Source of the DNA: an uncultured Ruminiclostridium sp.
Lineage (GTDB): Bacteria; Bacillota; Clostridia; Oscillospirales; Ruminococcaceae
Reading direction: 5' to 3'
Assembly (NCBI GenBank): GCA_910585505.1
Contig: CAJUFF010000026.1
Coordinates: 1 to 24,520, forward strand
DNA: 24,520 bases
Position numbers and translations under genes: made by a program. Shown piece by piece: positions 1 to 7,524 of the stretch; the first letter of the stretch is position 1; each line of letters begins with the position of its first letter. The notes under the pieces are model-generated. The model did not search any database. It saw only the letters and a program-made list of their open reading frames with translations, and was not told the origin of the DNA.

Positions 1-72
1 CCATGTCCCTTATTATACTGCTTCTTTCTAAAAAAGTAAATGCTGTTGCCCTGATATTTTTTGCAAAAGCGG

Positions 73-101
73 TAGACAATGTGTCGGTATTATGGTATAA
101 T
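73..101 (+). promoter_or_regulatory. Predicted sigma-A promoter of the NUDIX-PAS gene
   Basis: A TAGACA -35 box (73-78), a 17-base spacer and a perfect TATAAT -10 box (96-101) preceded by TGG, an extended -10. Transcription should begin near 108. The transcript would then carry the palindrome at 137-173 in its 5' leader before the start codon at 228. Seen by eye only; no start site data. Confidence 0.65.
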
Positions 102-130
102 TTTATTGTATACGGTTTTTGAAATCCGTT

Positions 131-177
131 TTATACCAATCTTTAATCAAGTCGTAGACTTGATTAAAGATTGCACC
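131..177 (+). repeat. Palindromic intergenic repeat, copy A
   Basis: A perfect 16-bp stem (137-152 with 158-173) around a 5-base loop. The flanks TTATACC and GCACC recur around the palindrome at 16289-16336 on the opposite strand, while the stem bases differ in a paired way. This marks both as members of one dispersed family. It lies in the leader of the NUDIX-PAS gene, so it may also act as an RNA hairpin, but it has no U-tract and is not a typical terminator. Confidence 0.75.
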
Positions 178-227
178 TGAAATGCCGAGTTACAATCGCG
201 GAGCAATTTTACTTTAGGAGGAGAAAA

Positions 228-1103
228 ATGGATACCACTTTTAAAACCTCGGAAGGCGTATTCAACTACCGTGTCGGCGCAATAATACTCAACGGGACAA
301 AAGCTCTTATGGCACACGATAATCGCAGAGATCAATATTACACCGTCGGCGGCAGAGCTCATTTCGGTGAAACCTCAGAGCAGACAATGCTCAGAGAGAT
401 TTTTGAGGAAACGGGTATAAAAGCGGAGCTTGATCGGTTGGCGTTCGTGCAGGAGGGATTTTTTAATGCGGACGGTACCGATTTTCACGAGCTTGCCTTT
501 TACTGGCTTGTAAAGCCTTTCGATTTTAAAGAAATAGATTTTTCCTCCGTAAAGTGCGATGGAGACGATAACGAATTGTGTTGGATCGATCTTGCGGATA
601 AGAAATGGTGCGACGGTAAGGAGATATATCCTGTTTGGCTGCGCGAAAAGGCGTTATGTATTCCGACCGGGATAACTCATATTGTGAGTATAGAGGACAA
701 TTTTAAAAAGAAGGGAACCTTTAACGATATGGAACTTTTGCAGTTTTTTAAAAGCATAATAGACATGGACAGAAGCGCGGTCGTTATCTGCGATCTGAAT
801 CATATTATAGTGTATATGAACAAAGCCGCTTCGGAAAGGTATGCAAATCGCGGAGGAATAGAACTTACGGGTAAAAGCCTGTTGGAATGCCACGGCGAAA
901 AATCCGTTCAAACAATAGAAAAAGTCGTGAATTGGTTTAAGGAAAGCAAGGATAATAACATAATATACACTTTTCATAACCAAAAGGAAAACAAGGACGT
1001 TTATATGGTTGCTTTACGCAGCGAAAATGGAGAGCTTATAGGATATTACGAAAAGCATGAGTACAGAAACAGAGAAACAATGGAGTTGTACTCTTTTAAG
1101 TGA
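228..1103 (+). CDS. NUDIX hydrolase fused to a C-terminal PAS domain
   Basis: A 291-residue protein starting at an ATG with a TAGGAGGAG ribosome binding site 5-10 bases upstream; the reading frame is open further upstream but has no such site. Residues 42-64 form a complete Nudix box (G42, E48, R56, E57, E60, E61, G63), the metal-binding catalytic helix that hydrolyses nucleoside diphosphates linked to another moiety. From about residue 168 comes a PAS-like domain (AVVICDLNHIIVYMNKAA, then a KENKDVYMVAL strand and a conserved GYYEKHEYRNRET tail). This resembles stand-alone clostridial PAS proteins as I remember them. PAS domains bind small ligands or cofactors, so the fusion may couple hydrolysis to sensing; that is inference. 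The substrate cannot be told from sequence. The gene is monocistronic with its own promoter at 73-101. The NUDIX call is firm, the PAS call good. Confidence 0.85.
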   Translation: MDTTFKTSEGVFNYRVGAIILNGTKALMAHDNRRDQYYTVGGRAHFGETSEQTMLREIFEETGIKAELDRLAFVQEGFFNADGTDFHELAFYWLVKPFDFKEIDFSSVKCDGDDNELCWIDLADKKWCDGKEIYPVWLREKALCIPTGITHIVSIEDNFKKKGTFNDMELLQFFKSIIDMDRSAVVICDLNHIIVYMNKAASERYANRGGIELTGKSLLECHGEKSVQTIEKVVNWFKESKDNNIIYTFHNQKENKDVYMVALRSENGELIGYYEKHEYRNRETMELYSFK

Positions 1104-1195
1104 AATTAGAAGATTACATATTTATACACGCGAACATAGAAAACCGTCCCGATTGGCAGAATACTGAAGATACATTTTTTATATGTGATGATTGA
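1100..1195 (+). pseudogene. Possible remnant of a calcineurin-like phosphatase
   Basis: The frame entered by a GTG overlapping the NUDIX-PAS stop reads 31 codons containing DYIFIHANIENRPDWQ. This recalls the 'DYIFVHAG' histidine motif of PPP-type metallophosphatases and the Q-x(n)-D-lWIRD stretch that follows it. No upstream or downstream phosphatase motifs (GDxHG, GDxVDRG, GNH) are visible nearby. If real it is a small internal fragment left by deletion; chance resemblance is possible. Confidence 0.25.
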
Positions 1196-1417
1196 TCAGA
1201 CTGTAGAAAAAGGCCTTACCGGGGGAAAATCTGCGGAGAATGGCAAGAAGGCTCTGGTTAAACGCGTTTTTGTCGGTGAACGATGGTGAAAGTTTCGCGG
1301 TATTCGGAGAGACCGATGATTACTTTTTCGGGATAACCGAAAACAAACAAGTATGATTTGTGCCAAAAAGCCGCTTTGACGATACCGTATAAAATAATTA
1401 AAAGGAATGGTCTTAAA
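1196..1417. other. Gap before tgt, no firm gene
   Basis: No recognisable gene. A 38-codon open frame at 1240-1356 (ATG start) reads in part NDGESFAVFGETDDYFFGI; it lacks a convincing ribosome binding site and I do not recognise it. With the fragment at 1100-1195 the stretch looks like decayed coding sequence. I found no well-spaced promoter for tgt here. Confidence 0.4.
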
Positions 1418-2548
1418 ATGTTTAAGCTAATAAAAACCGAAAATAAAGCTCGCAGGGGCGAGTTTACAACGACACACGGGGTAATACAAAGTCCGTTTTT
1501 TATGAACGTGGGCACATCCGCCGCAATAAAAGGGGGAATTTCCTCTCCCGAACTGGTGGAGCTGAAATGTCAGGTGGAGCTTTGCAATACCTATCATCTC
1601 CATCTCAGACCAACCGATGAGGTTATATACAAAATGGGCGGTCTGCACAAATTTATGAACTGGCACAGACCCATTCTCACCGACAGCGGAGGATTTCAGG
1701 TATTTTCCCTGTCCAAGCTGCGTAAAATCAAAGAAGAGGGCGTATACTTCAACAGCCATATAGACGGACGCAAGATATTTATGGGACCGGAGGAAAGTAT
1801 GAGGATACAGTCTCATCTGGCTTCCACCATAGCAATGGCCTTTGATGAGTGTATAGAAAATCCCTCTCCCCGCGAATATGTGATAAATTCCATAAACCGC
1901 ACAACCCGCTGGCTCCAAAGATGCAAGGTTGAAATGGAAAGGCTTAATTCGCTGGAGGAAACCATTAACAGGGAGCAGCTGCTTTTCGGAATAAATCAGG
2001 GCGGCACTTATGACGATTTGAGAATACAGCATATGAAGGATATATCCGAGCTTGATATGGACGGCTACGCGGTAGGCGGGCTGGCGGTGGGCGAGCCTAC
2101 GGAGGTTATGTACCATATTCTGGATATACTTACCGAGCATATGCCCGTAAACAAGCCCCGATACCTTATGGGTGTGGGCACTCCCTCAAACATAATCGAA
2201 GCGGTGGCAAGGGGAATAGATATGTTCGACTGCGTAATGCCCAGCCGCAACGCGAGACACGCCACGGTTTTCACATGGGACGGCATAACCCATATGAATA
2301 ACAGCTGCTATACCCTTGACGACAAGCCGCTTGACGAGCATTGCGACTGCCCCACCTGCCGCAATTTCTCGCGGTCGTATATAAGACACCTGTTCAAGTG
2401 CGGCGAACAGCTTGCCGGAAGGCTTGCGGTACAGCACAATCTTTATTTTTACAATACGCTTCTTGAAAAAATCAGAGAAAATCTCGATTCCGGTACCTTC
2501 GAGGAGTTCAGAAGAGAGTATTCCGAAAGGCTTGCGCAAAAAGCTTAG
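1418..2548 (+). CDS. tgt: Queuine/preQ1 tRNA-guanine transglycosylase
   Basis: A 376-residue enzyme, normal for bacterial Tgt, that swaps the wobble guanine of GUN-anticodon tRNAs for the queuosine precursor preQ1. The substrate pocket motif TDSGGFQVFSL carries the acid/base Asp at residue 89, and FDCVMPSRNARHA carries the nucleophilic Asp at 271. Zinc ligands are C309, C311, C314 and H340. The start chosen is the ATG with AAAGGA 11 bases upstream. The same frame opens at 1358, but those 20 extra residues have no site and no family counterpart. Its usual partners queA and yajC are not beside it, so it appears to be a detached single gene here. Confidence 0.96.
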   Translation: MFKLIKTENKARRGEFTTTHGVIQSPFFMNVGTSAAIKGGISSPELVELKCQVELCNTYHLHLRPTDEVIYKMGGLHKFMNWHRPILTDSGGFQVFSLSKLRKIKEEGVYFNSHIDGRKIFMGPEESMRIQSHLASTIAMAFDECIENPSPREYVINSINRTTRWLQRCKVEMERLNSLEETINREQLLFGINQGGTYDDLRIQHMKDISELDMDGYAVGGLAVGEPTEVMYHILDILTEHMPVNKPRYLMGVGTPSNIIEAVARGIDMFDCVMPSRNARHATVFTWDGITHMNNSCYTLDDKPLDEHCDCPTCRNFSRSYIRHLFKCGEQLAGRLAVQHNLYFYNTLLEKIRENLDSGTFEEFRREYSERLAQKA

Positions 2549-2709
2549 AGAGCGAACGATATTTGATGTTTTCTGAGTTTTTTAATGAATGGAAAGAGGT
2601 TAGTAGTTTTATATTTTATTAACGTTACTTAGCAATAGATTTACGTTTGGCGGGGAGTACTGGTGGTTTTAATGCGTATCTTAATAAAATATTACAAAAA
2701 GAGGTAAAA

Positions 2710-3303
2710 ATGGGACTTATCGAATTGATTTTGCTTTCGGTGGGACTTGCCATGGACGCTTTTGCGGTATCCATAGGCAACGGTTTGTCGATGAAAAAAA
2801 GCAGCCCCAAGGCGGCTTTGGCAATTGCGTTTTCTTTCGGACTGTTTCAGGCGCTCATGCCTACTGCCGGTTATTTTTTGGGGAGTGCCTTTGAATCCGT
2901 CATAAGCGAGTTCGATCATTATATCGCACTGATATTTCTCGGATTTATCGGCGGAAAAATGATATTCGACGGTATAAAAGAGCTTAGGGAAAGCAAAAAA
3001 ACAAAGGGTTCGGAAAAGGAAGAAAAGCCCTTCAGGCTGTCCTTCGGAGCGCTAATGGTACAGTCTGTGGCTACCAGTATAGATGCGCTGATAGTGGGGG
3101 TGAGCTTTGCGGCGCTTCCCGACGTAAATATATGGACGGCGGTGCTGCTGATAGGGGCAATAACTTTCGTTATAAGCCTTGCGGGCGTTTTTTCCGGAAA
3201 GAAATTCGGACAGCTTCTGGGAAGCAAGGCGGAGGTTTTCGGCGGGCTTATTTTAGTGGGAATAGGGGTTAAGGTGTTTATTGAGCATATGTTTTTACAG
3301 TAA
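2710..3303 (+). CDS. mntP: Manganese efflux pump MntP family
   Basis: A 197-residue, six-helix membrane protein of the MntP (formerly DUF204/YebN) family, which exports Mn2+ and protects against manganese excess. It has the two related halves typical of the family, with membrane-embedded acidic motifs GLAMDAFAVSI (D16) and TSIDALIVGVSF (D125). The cytoplasmic loop around residues 96-110 is charged (KESKKTKGSEKEEK type). The ATG at 2710 follows AAAGAGGT by 4-5 bases. The frame is open back to 2647, but that extension is not conserved in the family. It sits between tgt and remA with its own spacer. MntP genes are often controlled by a yybP-ykoY manganese riboswitch; I could not fold one in the 160-base upstream region. 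Confidence 0.92.
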   Translation: MGLIELILLSVGLAMDAFAVSIGNGLSMKKSSPKAALAIAFSFGLFQALMPTAGYFLGSAFESVISEFDHYIALIFLGFIGGKMIFDGIKELRESKKTKGSEKEEKPFRLSFGALMVQSVATSIDALIVGVSFAALPDVNIWTAVLLIGAITFVISLAGVFSGKKFGQLLGSKAEVFGGLILVGIGVKVFIEHMFLQ

Positions 3304-3320
3304 TAAAAATCACATAAAAG

Positions 3321-3349
3321 TTGATTTTTTAACAAAAAAGTGCTATAAT
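3321..3349 (+). promoter_or_regulatory. Predicted sigma-A promoter of remA-gmk
   Basis: A TTGATT -35 box (3321-3326), a 17-base spacer and TATAAT (3344-3349) preceded by TGC, an extended -10. It lies just after the mntP stop and 60 bases before the remA start, so it probably drives remA and gmk. Confidence 0.65.
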
Positions 3350-3411
3350 AATATGTAATATTTTGCGCGGGTACCACCGCCGCAAATGCGGGCAGGCTAA
3401 CGGAGGGGAAA

Positions 3412-3681
3412 ATGCGGCTTTTGGACATAGGCTTCGGAAATATGATAAATTCCGACAGAGTGATTGCTCTGGTCAGCGCGGATGCGGCGCCCACCAAGAG
3501 AATTATTTCCGCCGCCAGAGAAAAAAATCTTGCCGTGGACGCTACCTGCGGCAAAAAAACCAAATCGGTGTTTATAATGGACAGCGGTCATGTGGTGCTG
3601 TCCGCCAAAACGCCGGACAGGCTCGGAAGAATCGGCTCCGAAAACAAGGAGGACGAAACTTTTACGGAATCCGAGGCGTAA
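3412..3681 (+). CDS. remA: RemA-family (DUF370) DNA-binding regulator
   Basis: An 89-residue protein of the RemA/YlzA family. In Bacillus subtilis RemA is a ring-forming DNA-binding activator of biofilm matrix and osmoprotection genes. The signature stretches are present: LLDIGFGNMINSDRVIALVS near the N-terminus, APTKRIISAAREKNLAVDAT in the middle and SVFIMDSGHVVLSA towards the end. The tail (GSENKEDETF) is acidic and likely disordered. The ATG has GGAGG 5-9 bases upstream. It lies 28 bases before gmk, the same pair as in many Firmicutes. The usual yicC gene in front is replaced by mntP. The actual regulon here is unknown. Confidence 0.93.
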   Translation: MRLLDIGFGNMINSDRVIALVSADAAPTKRIISAAREKNLAVDATCGKKTKSVFIMDSGHVVLSAKTPDRLGRIGSENKEDETFTESEA

Positions 3682-3709
3682 AACTTAGAAAGGACACAGA
3701 AAAATAAAA

Positions 3710-4312
3710 ATGAGCAGGGGAATATTATTTGTGGTATCCGCTCCCGCCGGGTGCGGAAAGGATTCGATACTCGAAAAGGCTTTGTCCAAGGACATTAACC
3801 TTACATATTCCGTATCCGCCACAACAAGATCCATGAGGGCGGGAGAGACCGAGGGGATAAGTTATTATTTCAAAAGCCGTGTGGATTTTGAAAATATGAT
3901 AAAAGACGGAGAGCTTCTTGAGCATACCGAATACTGCGGCAATTATTACGGCACACCGAAACAGACGGTGGAAGAAATACTTTCGGACGGAAAAAACGTA
4001 GTGCTTAAAATTGAAATCGAGGGAGCGGGCAACGTAAAGAAAATGCTTCCGGAGGCCGTACTTATTTTTATTCTGCCTCCCTCTATGGAAGAACTTTCCC
4101 GCCGCCTTCACAAAAGAGGAACCGAGGACGAGGAAACCATACAAAAACGCCTTAAACAGGCGGAAACCGAAATATCATGTGCCCACAGCTACGATTATGT
4201 TATAGTAAACGGTGATCTTGACTCGGCGGTGAACGACTTTGTCTCTATTGTCAAGGCAGAGGGTTTCAGAACCGAAAGAAATTCCGAGCTGATATCAGGA
4301 CTGAATAAATAA
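3710..4312 (+). CDS. gmk: Guanylate kinase
   Basis: A 200-residue cytoplasmic kinase that converts GMP or dGMP plus ATP to the diphosphate, feeding GTP and dGTP pools. The P-loop is SAPAGCGKDSIL (residues 10-21). It has Asp after the catalytic Lys17 where most relatives have Ser; from memory this also occurs in other clostridial enzymes. The GMP-binding part is intact: TTRSMRAGETEGISYYF and EYCGNYYGTP. The lid region has RLHKRGTEDEETIQKRL. The ribosome binding site GAAAGGA lies about 15 bases from the ATG, rather far. In relatives rpoZ and coaBC follow; here a palindromic repeat and then priA follow. Confidence 0.95.
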   Translation: MSRGILFVVSAPAGCGKDSILEKALSKDINLTYSVSATTRSMRAGETEGISYYFKSRVDFENMIKDGELLEHTEYCGNYYGTPKQTVEEILSDGKNVVLKIEIEGAGNVKKMLPEAVLIFILPPSMEELSRRLHKRGTEDEETIQKRLKQAETEISCAHSYDYVIVNGDLDSAVNDFVSIVKAEGFRTERNSELISGLNK

Positions 4313-4367
4313 TACTAAACTTTGATAATCCAATATATTTGTCTATACCTTAATCAAAGATTAGTAT
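4312..4367 (+). repeat. Palindromic intergenic repeat, copy B
   Basis: A 15-bp stem with one mismatch (4312-4326 with 4353-4367) around a 26-base loop, beginning at the last base of the gmk stop codon. Its arm holds the core CTAATCTTTGAT (reverse strand), also seen in the palindrome at 16233-16282 and, as CCAATCTTTAAT, in the copy at 131-177. It has no U-tract, so it is not a classical terminator. Confidence 0.65.
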
Positions 4368-4428
4368 AAAATCCGACTGGGAAAAATTTATTAAAAAGGG
4401 GGCGCAAAAAACGGAAAGCGTTAATTTA

Positions 4429-6879
4429 GTGGCTTCTGTTGCGGTGGACAAGTGTCTGTACCCTTTTGACTTTGTTTACGATTACCTTGTGCCGCCCGAC
4501 CTTGAAGGAAAAGTATGTGTGGGTCAGTCTGTACTGGTGCCTTTCGGAAAAGGAAACAGAAAAAGGGTGGCGATGATCTTCGGATTGGAGGAAAAGCCGT
4601 GTGATCCTTCAAAGCTAAAGCCGTTGGCGGGAATTTCCGAGAACGGCGTTTCAATGACTCCGGAACAGCTTCGGTTAACGGTCTGGCTTAAAGAAAACAC
4701 CTTTTGTACTTACTTTGACGCCATAAGAACCATGCTTCCGCCCGGACTTAATTTCAGCGTCAGAGAAGAATACGAGTTTGAAAAAATATCCGAGAGCAGG
4801 TATGCGTCTCTTTCCGAATCCGAAAAAAAGCTTTATGAAAAGCTTAAGACGGCAGAAAGCGCAGGACGACTTTCCGCGGCGGTGAAAGAAGCGGCGGCCC
4901 GCTGTGGGGGCGAATCGGATTATACCGCGCTTAAAAATATAGGCGTTATAAAAACAGTTGACGTAATGAAGCGCAGGGTGGGAGACGAAACCGAGCGTAT
5001 GGTACGCTTTGCGGAGGGCTACGAGGACAATCCAAAGTATAAAAACCTCACGCCAAAACAGAGAAAGGTCACGGAAACGGTGGAGCAATACGAGGCGGCT
5101 TCGGTAAAGGAGCTTTGCTATATATGTTCCGTCACCTCCGTTGTAATAAAGAATCTTGTAAAAAACGGTATTTTTGAGGAATACGACTACATGCTGTCAA
5201 GAGCGGAGACCGCAAAATACGCGGCGGAAAAAAGTCCTTCCGAAATAATTCTTTCGGAAAAGCAGCAGGAAGCGTTTGACACGCTATCCGAGCTTATGAA
5301 CGAAAACAAGCCTAACTGCGCTCTGCTTCACGGGGTTACGGGAAGCGGCAAAACTTCGGTTTTTATCAAGCTTATTGACGAAGCTATAAAAAAAGGCAGA
5401 ACGGCGCTGATGCTTGTGCCGGAAATATCGCTGACTCCGCAGATGGTGGGAAGCTTCCGCTCGCTTTTCGGGAGCACCGTGGCAATAATACACAGCAGCC
5501 TTTCCATGGGGCAGAGAGCCGACGAATACAGGAGAATAGAGAGCGGCGACGCAAAAATAGTTATAGGAACGCGCAGCGGGGTATTTGCTCCCTTGAAAAA
5601 TATAGGGATAATAGTTATTGACGAGGAGGGGGAACATACCTATAAATCCGACCGCTCCCCGCGGTATCACGCCAGAAGCGTGGCAAAGCAAAGAGCTTTT
5701 ACTCATAATGCCCTTTTGCTTTTGGCTTCCGCAACACCTTCTCTTGACAGCAGCTATAACGCGAGAAACGGAAAGTACACCTTGGTAAGATTGGATGAAA
5801 GGTTTAACCGCTCCGATCTTCCTGAGGTCTATACCATAGATATGAAAGCGGAATATGAAAACGGAAACCGCGGAAATTTCAGCATGGCACTGCTCCATGA
5901 AATAGAACTTAATTTAAATAACAGAGAACAAAGCCTGCTGCTTCTTAACAGAAGGGGTTATTACACAAATTTAAGCTGTATAAAATGCGGGGAAACAATG
6001 AGATGCCCGAACTGTGACATTCCTCTTACTTATCATAAGATAAACGACTCGCTGTGCTGTCACTACTGCGGCTATACGGTGAAAATTCCCGATATTTGCC
6101 CGAAATGCGGGAGCAGCTACATTTCCCAGAGAGGTACCGGTACACAGAGAATAGAGGATGAGATACGCCAGTATTTTCCCAAGGCGCGGGTGCTGCGTAT
6201 GGACGCCGATACCACATTGAGCAAAAACGCATTTGCCGATCGTTTTGCAGAGTTTGGGCGTGGCGAATACGACATTATGGTGGGTACTCAGATGATAGCC
6301 AAAGGACTTGATTTTGAAAACGTTACCTTAGTGGGAGTGCTTCAGATAGACAAGTCTTTATACGCGGGAGACTATTTGGGATATGAGCGCACCTTTTCGC
6401 TGATAACTCAAGTTGTCGGCCGTTCGGGGCGGGGCAGAAAAAAAGGCCGGGCTTATTTGCAGACCTATTCCCCCGATCACTATGTCTTACAGCTTGCCGC
6501 AAGGCAGGATTACGACGGGTTTTACGCTCAGGAGACAGAAATAAGAAAGGCGCTTTTGTTTCCCCCGTTCTGTGATATCTGTCTTATAGGCTTCAGCGCC
6601 GTAAGAGACGACTATTCGGAAATCGCAGCAAAGCGTTTTCTGGTGATTTTTAGGGAAAGACTGGCACAGGAAAGCGGAACGATACCTATACGCGCTTTAG
6701 GCCCCACCAAAATGGGTACCGGAATGATGGCGGGAAGGTACAGACATAAGCTTGTCATAAAATGCCGCTTCAACGGGCAGTTCAGGAGGATAATCTCGGA
6801 CGCCCTCAAGGCGGCGTATAAGGATCCGGCTTTTGCGTTTGTGAGCTTTTACGCGGATATAAACGGGGAAGTAATGTGA
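4429..6879 (+). CDS. priA: Primosomal replication restart helicase PriA
   Basis: An 816-residue superfamily 2 helicase that reloads the replisome at stalled forks. In order: an N-terminal DNA-binding part, a winged-helix-like segment around residues 200-250, Walker A GVTGSGKTS (302-310), motif II DEEGEHTYKSD (D398), a zinc domain with eight cysteines (CIKCGETMRCPNC and CCHYCG...CPKCG), and the helicase C-lobe with GTQMIAKGLDF and QVVGRSGRG. Motif II usually reads DEEH or DEEQ in relatives as I remember them; here the fourth residue is Gly401. The GTG at 4429 is the first canonical start in frame. A stronger Shine-Dalgarno-like AAAAAGGGGG lies 26 bases upstream, so translation could begin slightly earlier at a non-standard codon. 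Function call firm, start uncertain. Confidence 0.95.
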   Translation: MASVAVDKCLYPFDFVYDYLVPPDLEGKVCVGQSVLVPFGKGNRKRVAMIFGLEEKPCDPSKLKPLAGISENGVSMTPEQLRLTVWLKENTFCTYFDAIRTMLPPGLNFSVREEYEFEKISESRYASLSESEKKLYEKLKTAESAGRLSAAVKEAAARCGGESDYTALKNIGVIKTVDVMKRRVGDETERMVRFAEGYEDNPKYKNLTPKQRKVTETVEQYEAASVKELCYICSVTSVVIKNLVKNGIFEEYDYMLSRAETAKYAAEKSPSEIILSEKQQEAFDTLSELMNENKPNCALLHGVTGSGKTSVFIKLIDEAIKKGRTALMLVPEISLTPQMVGSFRSLFGSTVAIIHSSLSMGQRADEYRRIESGDAKIVIGTRSGVFAPLKNIGIIVIDEEGEHTYKSDRSPRYHARSVAKQRAFTHNALLLLASATPSLDSSYNARNGKYTLVRLDERFNRSDLPEVYTIDMKAEYENGNRGNFSMALLHEIELNLNNREQSLLLLNRRGYYTNLSCIKCGETMRCPNCDIPLTYHKINDSLCCHYCGYTVKIPDICPKCGSSYISQRGTGTQRIEDEIRQYFPKARVLRMDADTTLSKNAFADRFAEFGRGEYDIMVGTQMIAKGLDFENVTLVGVLQIDKSLYAGDYLGYERTFSLITQVVGRSGRGRKKGRAYLQTYSPDHYVLQLAARQDYDGFYAQETEIRKALLFPPFCDICLIGFSAVRDDYSEIAAKRFLVIFRERLAQESGTIPIRALGPTKMGTGMMAGRYRHKLVIKCRFNGQFRRIISDALKAAYKDPAFAFVSFYADINGEVM

Positions 6880-6989
6880 AGTATATAATCCATACAATAG
6901 AAAATTACGAAGAAAGCCTTATATCGGGATTGCAGACAGAGACGAGAGGATTAGCGGAACACTTTTCCGAAAAGGGAGATATATTTTAA
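6876..6989 (+). CDS. Possible 37-residue small protein coupled to priA
   Basis: A GTG that overlaps the priA stop codon by the typical GTGA arrangement opens 37 codons (VKYIIHTIENYEESLISG at the start). It has no Shine-Dalgarno of its own and would rely on translational coupling. I do not recognise the sequence, and it may be a degraded remnant or chance frame in the 138-base gap before def. Confidence 0.25.
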   Translation: MKYIIHTIENYEESLISGLQTETRGLAEHFSEKGDIF

Positions 6990-7017
6990 CCAAAAGATAT
7001 GAAAGGAAGAGAGACAT

Positions 7018-7479
7018 ATGGCAAAAAGGAATATAGTAAAATTCGGAGACGATATTCTCAGAAAGAAGTGCAGGGAGGTCACCGATTTCGACGACCGTCT
7101 TTGGGTATTGCTGGACGATATGTATGAAACCATGACCGCCGCCAACGGAGTGGGGCTTGCCGCTCCTCAGGTTGGGATTCTAAAAAGGGTCGTTGTGATA
7201 GACGTCGGCGACGGAAAAATCGAGCTTATAAATCCCGTTATCACTATGGCAAAGGGGAAGCAGAGGGAAAAAGAGGGATGTCTTTCCTCTCCGGATTTGT
7301 GGGGTTATGTGGAAAGACCCGCTAAGGTGAAGGTTGTGGCAAGAAATCGCTACGGAAAAGAAATAAAGCTGGATGGTACCGAATTGTTAGCGCGGGCGTT
7401 TTGTCACGAAATAGATCACCTTAACGGAATTATTTTTACCGATATCGCGGACGAGATGGTTGAAGGCAGTGATGATTGA
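7018..7479 (+). CDS. def: Peptide deformylase
   Basis: A 153-residue metallohydrolase that removes the formyl group from the N-terminal methionine of new proteins. All three signature motifs are present: GVGLAAPQV (around residue 46), EGCLSSP with the metal-binding Cys, and HEIDHLNG with two metal-binding His and the catalytic Glu. The ATG has AAAGGAAGAG about 10 bases upstream. It is followed after 45 bases by fmt, which adds the formyl group to the initiator tRNA, the classical def-fmt pair. The length is typical of clostridial enzymes. Confidence 0.97.
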   Translation: MAKRNIVKFGDDILRKKCREVTDFDDRLWVLLDDMYETMTAANGVGLAAPQVGILKRVVVIDVGDGKIELINPVITMAKGKQREKEGCLSSPDLWGYVERPAKVKVVARNRYGKEIKLDGTELLARAFCHEIDHLNGIIFTDIADEMVEGSDD

Positions 7480-7524
7480 CTTTTTTCAGACAAATAGTAT
7501 GTGAATCGAAAGGAATATTTTTAT

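Noticed and set aside
1427..2140. 237-codon minus-strand frame opposite tgt
   Set aside because: It is antisense to a clearly conserved enzyme, has no ribosome binding site and no family resemblance.
2650..2709. GGGGAGTA upstream of mntP, like the first loop of the yybP-ykoY manganese riboswitch
   Set aside because: Only about 55 bases separate it from the start codon, too short for the full aptamer, and the second conserved loop and closing helix could not be found.
3363..3707. 114-codon open frame overlapping remA in another frame
   Set aside because: remA is well conserved in its own frame with its own ribosome binding site; the other frame is a basic low-quality translation.
4322..4349. 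TTGATA ... TATACC as a promoter for priA
   Set aside because: The -10 matches only four of six bases, the spacer is 16 bases and it lies within a palindromic repeat; too weak to list.
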